From NCBI GenBank assembly GCA_003427395.1, contig BFEA01000007.1:579492-605782 (forward strand): 26,291 nucleotides of DNA, in the 5' to 3' direction. Origin of the DNA: Chara braunii (Eukaryota > Streptophyta > Charophyceae > Charales > Characeae). The notes under the pieces are model-generated. The model had not been told where the DNA came from and ran no database searches. It saw only the letters and a program-made list of their open reading frames with translations. The position numbers and the translations under genes are program-made. This document shows, one piece after another, positions 18,890 to 26,291 of this stretch; the first letter of the stretch is position 1; each line of letters starts with the position of its first letter.

Positions 18890-19314
18890 GGTCAAAGAGA
18901 AAATACAAGCCCAAAAGGGTGAAGAAAAACCCGGTGGCAGTCCTAATAGAAAAGGATTATGATGAAGCATTGGAAAATGAGAGGAGAATCATAGAAGCGT
19001 TGAGAGAATCAGCAAAATTGGGGAATAGGGTCACTAAAGAGAGATTTGACACAATGAAGATAGGCTCGAATCAGTTTATTATGCCTAAAAAGAAAGAATA
19101 TATCTTCATTATGTGTCAGGAATTTTCTGGTGCTTTCTCCTTTAACGATGAAGAGAGAGGGCGGCAGGATGTGGACATGATCAAGATGACCAAAATTTGG
19201 ACAGTTGATCATGTTTCATGGAATGATACGCCGACCAAGTATACCATGAAGGAAGAAGCAGAAGTTGTAAAGTACCTTGATGTATACAGAATCTTCAGAA
19301 GCTCAATTCTGTGA
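18890..19314 (+). pseudogene. RT N-terminal connection region, ending at a finger deletion
   Basis: This frame carries the segment that precedes RT in this element type: a helical region, then FSGAFSFNDEERGR and WTVDHVSWNDTPTKY, with a helix after (EEAEVVKYL). The stretch that should follow, about 40-50 residues of RT fingers (normally an S-S-x-x-R-S-x-W and K-K-D-G box), is absent. The sequence jumps at about 19275 to CIQNLQKLNSVTVRDAG in another frame. I read this as an internal deletion with a frame change. This piece is therefore not joined to the palm. Confidence 0.7.
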
Positions 19315-20768
19315 CGGTACGTGATGCAGGTAGTCTTCCTAATGCAGATTTCCTCTCTGAATTTTTTGTTGGTCGATGTATTTACTCTATAGTTGATCTG
19401 TATTCTGGCTATGATCAGTTTCACATTGATCTCACTAGCCGACCAATGACTGTCATGCACACGCCAAGAGGACTTGTTCAGATGTGTGTTGTACCTCAGG
19501 GTTGGACTAACGGCGTGGCAGTGGTTCAAAGGGGTATGATCAAAATCATGCAAGATATTTCTCCTGAGATAACTAGTCCCTACATAGATGATAATCCTGT
19601 AAAAGGACCCCTGGTAAGAGATGAGACTTTGATCACGGGGGGAGTCAGAAAGTTTGTCTAGGAACATGCTGAAGGAGTAAAGATGGTCATAGAAAGACTT
19701 CAGAGATATAATCTGACCGCCAGTGGACCAAAGTCCCTTCTCTTCCAACTAGAGGTAAATATTTTGGGCTTCAGATGTTTCTCCAAGGGTGGGAGTCCTG
19801 ACCCCAAGAAGATAGATAAGATTTTAAACTGGCCTCTGCCTCTCAAAAGAGTTGTCATAAGCTTCTTGGGGGTCTGCGGATTCTGGAGGATTTTTATTCC
19901 TCATTTTGCTACCCTTGCAGAGCCTCTGAGGGAGATGGTAAGGCAAGGGGCTAACTTAGCATGGAATGATAAAAGACAGGCTGCTGCAGAAACATTACAA
20001 GAAAAACTTAGAGATAGTGGTGTAGTGTTGGGAGTGTTATATTATGATGATGAGGAGGCAAAACCTTTCATCATTGAGGCGGATGGAGGGTCAGTTGCTC
20101 TGGGTGGGGTGCTCATTCAGAAAGATGAAAATGGGAGAGAAAGACCTCTGAGATTTGAGAGCAGGACTCTCAATTCAACAGAAAGAGACTATACTCAATT
20201 TAGAAAAGAGTTGTTGTCAATCATTCATAGTCTCAGGTGCTTTAGGCACTCCGTACTAGGAAGAAGATTCATCCTAAAGACTGATGCATCTGCTGTGATT
20301 GGTGTCATTAAAAAACACCAACAGGAAGATCCAACAGTCAGCAGATGGATCGCCTTCATCTGGACATATGATTTTAAGCTGAAAAAGATTCCCACTGAGA
20401 AAAACAGAGCGGATGGCTTAAGCCGGATTGAGTGGCGAGAAGAAGAAGAAGGAGATGTGAATGAAACAATTGAAGAATCTGCATATGTTGATAATTTCCT
20501 TAATGAAAAAAATGATGAGGATTATGAAGCACCATGCTCCTACAAGTGGAGTCTGTGGCCCGAAGAGAGAGACAGTTGGGGAGAAATCCCAAGCGCATAC
20601 GATTATGAGTCGATTCTAGGGAAAGAAGAAGAAGATGAACCAAACGATTGGTATGCTAGAGTTAATGCAGCAGCAGTGGCTGCTCATGAAATTGGGGAAA
20701 GCTCAGGTTCAAAGGAAGAAGAAGAGAGTGAAAAGAAGGAAGAAGAGGTATTTTTCTTCTTTGAATAA
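19275..20768 (+). pseudogene. pol: reverse transcriptase palm/thumb and RNase H
   Basis: Read in one frame from the QNLQKLN box. Motif A is DLYSGYDQF (catalytic D at 19395). The QGWTN box follows, then motif C YIDD (19581-19592) with the VKGP box. A TAG at 19659-19661 sits where related elements have tryptophan (TGG), in a RKFVWEH-like box. The connection (ILGF, FLGVCGFWRIFIPHFA) and RNase H follow: FIIEADGGSVALGGVL (first D), FESRTLNSTERDY (E), LKTDAS (D), and the DGLSR end box. All RNase H acidic residues look present. A C-terminal acidic, low-complexity stretch follows before TAA at 20766-20768. The stop and the missing fingers make it inactive. Role: minus-strand DNA synthesis and RNA removal in the particle. 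Confidence 0.88.
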
Positions 20769-20936
20769 TATGATGAAAATTATCAGGAGATTGGCAAGAA
20801 GATGGAAAAGGAGCAGCTAAAGGAATATTATTGTAAAAATCTAAGAAAAAAATTCAGGTTAAAAAGGGGACATCTCTTTGGGGATGGTAAGGGAGGCCTA
20901 CCTCCACTAAGAATGGTCTGTGGTAAAGAGAGATAG

Positions 20937-22030
20937 TTGGAGATAATTACTGCTCTACACGAAGGGGTTGCTGGTGACCACAGAGCTGCTAAGGCAACCT
21001 ACTCCAAAACTGTCAAACTATATTTTTGACCTGGCATGAGAGACATGATTTACAGATATTGTAAGTCATGTGTGTTATGTCAGAAGAGGTCTACAACAAG
21101 AATGATCGAGCCCCTATTCCCTACAATCCTGGTAGAGCCAGGTAGCAGAGTTCATCTGGATCTCATCACTATGCCTCCAGGCAAGGGCGGGCTGAGATAT
21201 ATAGTAAACATGAGAGATAATTTTTCTGGATATGTTGAGGCAAAAACTCTGAAAAGGAAGACAGCCGAACAGGTGGCTGACTGTATAGAAGAAGTCTATC
21301 TCAAGTATCCTTTTATCAGAGAATTTGTCTCAGACAGAGGATCAGAATTCATAAATGAGATTGTCAAAAGAACCACACTTAGATTGGGTGTCATAATTCA
21401 GTATGTGACTACTTACCATCCTCAAGCTAATGCATTTGTTGAAAGAGGTCACAAAACTTTGAAAGATTCACTGGCCAAGTGGTGTGAAGAAAATATCAGT
21501 AACTGGCCGAAAGTATTAAGAGCTGCTGTATACGCTGACAATATCACGGTCCAGAGAACTACTGGCTATGCACGATTTACTCTGTGGTATGGTCAATATG
21601 CTACATTGCGAATAGAGAGTATTGTCAAGACATGGTCAAGTCAAAAAAGCGACAGAGACTATTCCATCTCAGAGCTCCTCCAAATTAGAATGAGACAGAT
21701 ATCAGAAGTAGATCAGGCAGCGATGGATGCTGCAAAAAGAATGGTATTCAGCTGACTATCAGATCAAGAGGGATGGAACAGGAAAATATATATAAGAAAA
21801 GATAAAATGAAGATTGAAGATGTTGTCCTTCTATTTGACAGTTCCCTTGAGACATAATGGACTAAAAGGTTAGAGCCCAGATGGCTTGGTCCTTACAGAA
21901 TCACAGGAGAGGCAGAAGGCAAGGTTTATGAGATTTCAGAAATTGACAGGATCCAGGGTTCATGACATGGTATCAGGTTCCAGACTTCGTAAGTTCATAT
22001 TTAGATACTCAGATTTGATTCCTATTGTAA
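20937..22030 (+). pseudogene. int: integrase, D,D(35)E, with GPY-type C-terminus
   Basis: Same frame as RT-RNase H. The zinc domain is HX6HX29CX2C (H at 20958 and 20979, C at 21069 and 21078), with TGA (21027-21029) where the family has the tryptophan of a WPGM box. The catalytic core has VHLDL (D at 21159), SDRGSEF (D at 21333) and NAFVERGH (E at 21441), with exactly 35 residues between the last two. The core runs to a TGA at 21753-21755. Beyond it, frame changes and a TAA (21855-21857) break a recognisable C-terminal module, VVLLFDSSLE then WLGPYRI, the GPY box. All catalytic residues survive, but the zinc domain stop and C-terminal breaks should disable it. Chromodomain not seen. Confidence 0.88.
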
Positions 22031-22221
22031 CCTCAAGGAGAAGGAAGAGAGGTCAGTCATCTAAGTAAGAGAACAGTTCCAAAGAACTAAGAGAAAAAGT
22101 ACAGTGAGACAATGAGACAGCAAGACTGAATTTTCAAGAGACTGTGATCGTTCGTGCATGGTTAATTCAGCATTTTAATTTTTCAAGCACGTCAGTAAAT
22201 TTTTTGTTTCAGTAAGCAGCA

Positions 22222-22540
22222 AAGTTAATAAGACTATATCTTTTGATGCAGTGCTACAGTCGTTTCATGAGAATCAAGTCCCTGAGAGTGGAGAAATAAC
22301 TGTGAAATCAATTTCATGAGTATTGACACGGTGTTAAAGATCCGAGAAGCTCGTGGTTGTGGCACATCAACAGATATGATCTGTATTATCCTAAGATATA
22401 GAGAAGAGCATGGTGGGCATGGAAAGGTTCAGTTCTGTCTGACTAAGAGTTATCAACAGAAGAACTTCGTGTCTCTAAGTAAAATGTCCATCCAAGAGAT
22501 TCAGACGAAGGCAGGCATAAAGAAATTCAGCTTTACTTGA
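22222..22540 (+). pseudogene. possible small downstream ORF pair after integrase
   Basis: Two short coding-like frames lie end to end. One ends at about 22319 (FDAVLQSFHENQVPESGE). The other, ATG 22316 to 22540, encodes 74 residues with ICIILRYREEHGG and LSKMSIQEIQTKAG. The strand-then-LRYRE pattern faintly recalls the RYE box of the pre-gag tandem family. It could be a diverged relative or the frayed C-terminus of pol. No known family. Confidence 0.28.
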
Positions 22541-24096
22541 CTGACCAGTGGTCGGTAGAGGGACTTCGTGTCTTTGGCTAAGAGTCTGTCTTCGCTCGGA
22601 TGAGGGAGGGGACCTCTCGGAGATCAGCATTTCGGCACTTCCTTGAGACTGACAGGACGTCTCTTGAAAAATAAAAGAAAATTCTCATCTGAGGGAATGG
22701 ACCTCTATAGGGACAGCACTAAGCATCCTTCTTGAGACTAAAAGGAGGTCTCCTGTAAGGGCTTGGTGCTTGTTATCATGTTGTTATTCAGTACCTCTCG
22801 AGACTGATGGGGCGTTTCTTGAGAAATGTTTGTCCTTTTATGGGGCGTGGGCGGTCTGCTTGTGGGTTATGATATGCTTGTCTGATTGTCTACGCCTGGG
22901 AGTTTTCTTCTCTAACCTAAGGATGCATTGATTGTCGGGGCCAGCCAGAGCCTTACCGCAGTAGGTTGCAATCTGGTGGGGTCCGCAGGTCCCCGACGCG
23001 AGTGTCGAGTTCCGTAGTCGGCTGAGGCTAAGACTCCGGGAGCCTGGCCTATGAGGTCGAAAGGGGTCAGCTGGAACCCTACCGCAGTCAGAGGATGCAA
23101 TTCAGTGAGGTTCGCCAAAGCCTGGAACTGTGGTTAGACAGGGTCCCACGTTCAAAAATCTAGGCGGTGAGTCGGTCCCTGACCGCAGTGATCAAATCCG
23201 GGTTCGGACAGTTTGACTGAAGGGGCGTCTACTGTCATAGGGTGACCAGACCCGCTATAGTCTGGGTGTCCTGGCGAGAGTGCCAAAGGGCTGCCATACT
23301 CGAGTAGTGGGTATGCTGGTCCTGACGTGGAGGCAGGTCAAAGGGGCTGTCAAGACAAATGGTCTGACTAGTCCTGGCCTGAGGCGGGCCGAATGAGGTA
23401 TGTCAGACTGACGGGACGTCTGGTATTCCTGATCAATGGTGGGTCGAAATCAAGGCAATCGATAAATATTGGGCGTGAAGAGTTGTTATGTATTATTTAT
23501 TATTTATTATTTATTATTTATTATTTTATTTATGGGTTTTATTTTGTTACATGTTGTCTGGCTGATAACTGTTGTGGAGCCTACTTGTTGGGGCGTAGTT
23601 TGGTGTCTGTGGGACTCGTTGTTTTGCAGGTATACAAAGGCTCATTTAAAGTTCCCCAGACCAGAGAAAAGGGAAAAGGATTTGGTATCCCTTTTCCCTG
23701 TCTGAGAAGTTGAGGAAACGCCTCACTCAAGGCAGAGAAAGAAGACAGGGTTTGGTATCCCCCGTGTCACTTGAGAGGTTTACTCAGGCCAGGAAACCAG
23801 AAGAAGGGTTTAGTATGGTTCATCCCCAGCATGGCAGACAGAGAGTGCCCTTGTTACTTGGACAGCGTACCTGGCACATGCCTGATCAAGAGCTAAGGTA
23901 ACCTTCGTACAGAAGATCAGGAGCAGAACAAATCAAACAAGTAGACAAAAATCCTTCTTATATTTTATTTGGAGGCCGACAAGCGGCCTGGTTCACGAGG
24001 AACCTGCATCCCCGGCCTTAAGGAAGCCAAACTCTCAGGCCTGGGACGCTATGAAGTGGACAGTGAATTAAAAAAAAAAAAAAAAAAAAAACCCTG
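22541..24096. other. post-pol non-coding region with short diverged repeats
   Basis: No gene is supported. A 25-bp unit of the form CTTGAGACTGACAGGACGTC recurs at 22642-22666, 22731-22755 and 22797-22821, with a shorter copy at 23403-23421. ACCGCAGT recurs at 22955, 23081 and 23182, with similar following sequence. A TATT microsatellite lies at 23488-23533 and a poly(A) run at about 24070-24091. Variable, repeat-bearing sequence between pol and the 3' LTR is common in giant plant Ty3 elements. Confidence 0.6.
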
Positions 24097-24585
24097 TTAG
24101 CCGAAATCAGATTTAGAAAGCTGAAAAAAATCATGCTTGTATAAGACGTAAAATATGGCCATGAGCTCAAGCTGAAAAAGAAAGAGAAGGAAGAAGATGC
24201 TGAAGAGAATGCAGTGATTAGGGTGATGAGGTGACGAGACAGCACATGGGACAGAGGAAGACGAAGATGGCACTATGGCCTTGCTTAAAGCGGATGTGGA
24301 AGGAGCCTTGGGAATATAAGGAGGAAAGGAAGCACTGGGCGCGCCATAGCGTGCTTCGAATTTTTTTCGAAAATACTCCATTCTGTCTGGAGATGGAGTT
24401 TTCTCGTACCACGATGGCAGCAAGTAGCGAAGGTAAGGTCGTGAATAAGCGCCCTAGCCGCGTGGCTCCTCGTCCTCCTCCTCTTCGGAACTATAATCGC
24501 ACCGCGCACGAGACGGCGGCTCCTCCCTAGCTTTACCCCCTCTCCCTCCTCTTCCTCTACCCTGTCCACAGCGTGCTTCAGGCAT
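24097..24585 (-). pseudogene. antisense ORF after pol, RG-rich and acidic N-terminus, one internal stop
   Basis: Minus-strand ATG at 24585 opens a 163-codon frame with a single TAG at codon 44 (24456-24454). Before it: a GRGRGGRGG basic stretch, then SSEEEEDEE. After it: PYLRYLLPSWYEKTPSPDR and MEYFRKKFEARYG, which look like real protein, then a Ser/Pro-rich linker. From about codon 100 the sequence becomes hydrophobic and less convincing, perhaps an intron or decay. The leader is pyrimidine-rich, with a TATA box about 260 nt upstream. No family recognised. The N-terminus resembles the start of a gag-like or nucleic-acid-binding protein. Position and orientation match the antisense extra ORFs of plant Tat-lineage elements such as Grande. 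It could instead be the start of an unrelated nested element. Confidence 0.48.
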
Positions 24586-24845
24586 GGTGCAGAGATGAGA
24601 GACGAGCACACTACTAAGAAGGAAAGGAAGGTGTGTTGTGGAGAAACGAAACAGGAGCGAGAATGGCGAACAACAGAAGAAAACAGGAAAAGGAGGTAAG
24701 TGCAGTTTGAAAAAGGTTGTGTATGTTTAAGAAGGAGAGCGTGAGCAAAGCGGATGTGTGGGAAGTCAGGACAGCGCAAGAATATTGTGCGAGCGTTGCC
24801 GCAAGAAGCGGTAAGAGTGAGTGCGTCTACTGCTAGTCTACACTG

Positions 24846-24852
24846 ATTTATA
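24846..24852 (-). promoter_or_regulatory. TATA box for the antisense unit
   Basis: TATAAAT on the minus strand, in a GC-rich upstream context, about 56 bp from the right repeat start. Transcription would run left into the pyrimidine-rich leader and the ORF starting at 24585. The placement is right for a core promoter. The evidence is sequence match only. Confidence 0.45.
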
Positions 24853-24907
24853 CCGGCTGATCATGCGTTCCGACCCAGCGGGGACGCTGGGTGGGGGCTT
24901 GGTATTA

Positions 24908-25727
24908 TGTCGGGGGGCGCGATGTCCCGGCCCTCCTCCGAGTACCAAGTCCCTACTTGGTACCACCCTTAGCTTTAGTGCTGCGATCTGTAGCTACTCC
25001 CGAAACACTATGACACTTGGTACCTGGGCTGTACCATGACGTGGACCGGTCCTGCTTGGTGCCTGCCTCAGCAAAACGGTGCGCCACAGGACTTTCCATT
25101 GGTCCACGCAGGCTCGGCGCCCTGCTGTACAGTAGAGCACTACCGGCCTTTGGCCGTGGTAGCCGTCGGGCTCGCCCTGGGACGTGAGAGCGAAGGGGCT
25201 GGCGCAGTCTTTTCTACTGCGCGCCAAATGCCCTTCTGCTAGGTTATGGGTCAGGTGCACGAAAAACAGGTAGCTGTCGGGAAGAAAAGGAAAAAAATGG
25301 AGTAAAGGATGGGGACAAGGAAATAAAATTAAAAAGAGAAAAAAATATGGAACGCCTGATCGATACACGGATCAAGACCGTTGCCTTAGTCCCGAGTAAT
25401 CCGGTGACAGTTGTCCGCCTACTATTATTACTGTCATTATTAATTTACCTATGTTCAGAAGCGGGTTCACTCTCGGTCCCCGTCACTTCGTAGAGAGGCC
25501 AACTGCTTGGGTTTCGAGTTCGGGTGGTGGTATTGCGGCCTAGGCAGGCCTAACCCTTCGAATATCACCTGTACCGGGTCTGTGCATCTAAGCTCCGCGC
25601 AGTAGGACCTAGCTATATTGGAGGTCTGATATAGTGGGATCTGCGTGGACTTGTACCACTATTCACGCGGAGCTGTCGCGTGGAGGAAATTTGAATCGCC
25701 ACTCTTTTCTTATTCTTATTCTTATTC

Positions 25728-25785
<58 letters not shown>

Positions 25786-26291
25786 GACCCTACCGGCTTC
25801 TGGACGCGGCCTCCCTTTTCATTTTCTGTCACTTCGCGGGAAAATCAACGGTCCGAATCTTGGGCTGTGGTCCACGGCCTACGTTGGCCGACCCCAAGTA
25901 TCTCGTCTCTGATCGAGCTCCGATTGAGCGCCGCGCGGTGATGCCTCAAAAGAGAGAGCGACCCGCGGCCACATCGGTAGGAGGCCTATCACCCCCGCCA
26001 TGGAGGGTCATAAGCCCCCTCCTTACCATCGGACCCGGGTACCCGATGAGGTTAGGTCTGTGCTGCGTTTTAAGAAGGGGGGGTGTGACCTCTTGTATCT
26101 CGTTATGGGACTGCAGTGCCGAACCGGCTGTCTTATCGCGAGGATCTGAGACTGACAAGCGCAAGGCGGGTTCATGATTGACCGTTGGGTTTCAGTCTCG
26201 AGTATTACTTTCTGAAAAATTATTTAGTTCTAGTTTATCGCCTTATTTTATTTATTGCATTATTTTAGAATTTTTCTTTTTTTTTAATTCT
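24908..26291 (+). repeat. right copy of the long direct repeat (start of 3' LTR), cut by window end
   Basis: Matches 5839-7202 throughout, ending at the window edge while still homologous. Differences are scattered substitutions plus expansion of a TTATTC/TTA microsatellite at about 25706-25785. The preceding 24889-24897 is GGGTGGGGG, a weak polypurine-like tract separated from the repeat start by 10 bases. About 4% divergence from the left copy implies an insertion that is not very recent, if the two are LTRs of one element. Confidence 0.88.
25706..25785. repeat. (TTATTC)n(TTA)n microsatellite inside the right repeat
   Basis: A compound repeat, longer than the equivalent TTA tract in the left copy (about 6640-6698). 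It accounts for most of the 20-bp length difference between the two repeat copies. Confidence 0.95.

Larger units (their letters stand above)
5839..26291 (+). mobile_element. giant Ty3/gypsy-type LTR retrotransposon (right end outside the window)
   Basis: Seen: direct repeats starting TGTCG at 5839 and 24908; gag, protease, RT, RNase H and integrase in this order on the plus strand between them; a tRNA-Asp-like primer site at 13636; extra ORFs before gag; an antisense unit after integrase. Known: protease-RT-RNase H-integrase order defines Ty3/gypsy (Metaviridae-like) elements, and plant Tat/Ogre elements also carry an extra ORF before gag or an antisense ORF after pol. Inferred: all of this is one element of about 27 kb with LTRs of about 7.8 kb. 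Against this, the polypurine tract before 24908 is poor, and part of 5839-13631 could be other insertions. Multiple broken genes make it non-autonomous. Confidence 0.6.

Noticed and set aside
24285-24779. 164-residue minus-strand frame
   Set aside because: It overlaps the more protein-like antisense frame starting at 24585, and its translation has no domain-like pattern.
1-26291. CRISPR arrays, rRNA genes or bacterial operons
   Set aside because: No spaced direct repeats, rRNA-like segments or bacterial gene organisation were seen.

Overview
The window is eukaryotic repeat-rich DNA. Nothing in it looks prokaryotic. Evidence: a Ty3/gypsy-type retrotransposon with recognisable gag, protease, reverse transcriptase, RNase H and integrase; a decayed L1-type LINE; a hammerhead ribozyme core; possible GT-AG introns; and long microsatellites. 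The host cannot be named from sequence alone. The pol style (YIDD followed by a VKGP box) is one I associate with fungal and early-diverging green-lineage elements, while the tRNA-Asp-like primer site resembles plant Athila/Tat elements. Single ambiguous bases between 8319 and 9508 mark a poor-quality stretch of a draft assembly.

Layout. 1-361 is a 168-bp-arm inverted repeat. 362-2070 is mostly non-coding with poly(T), (AAG)n and a 55-bp poly(A). 1882-2709 holds a possible spliced gene relic. A hammerhead ribozyme core lies on the minus strand at 2805-2865. A broken LINE runs on the minus strand from about 5838 down to about 3662. At 5839 a long direct repeat starting TGTCG interrupts the LINE. 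The same repeat restarts at 24908 and runs off the window end.

Best model for 5839-26291. This is one very large LTR retrotransposon inserted in the LINE. A tRNA-Asp-like primer binding site lies at 13636-13653, four bases after a CGACA terminus that mirrors the TGTCG start. That would make the 5' LTR 5839-13631 (about 7.8 kb), the internal region about 11.3 kb and the whole element about 27 kb. This is inference, because only the first 1.38 kb of the right repeat is visible. The alternative is several nested elements.

Internal region. Between the primer site and gag lies the most novel feature: a tandem series of diverged copies of an unrecognised ~125-residue domain (13915 to about 15805), with another copy upstream of the primer site (12482-13072). 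Then come gag with a CCHC knuckle (16420-18009), protease (about 17990-18709), RT/RNase H (18890-20768) and a D,D(35)E integrase (about 20940-22030). After pol come a repeat-bearing non-coding stretch and an antisense unit with its own TATA box (24852 down to 24097).

State of the element. It is not autonomous: gag, protease, RT and integrase each carry stops or frame changes, and the RT finger region appears deleted. Most in-frame stops can be explained by single C-to-T or G-to-A transitions, as expected of methylated or RIP-mutated repeats.
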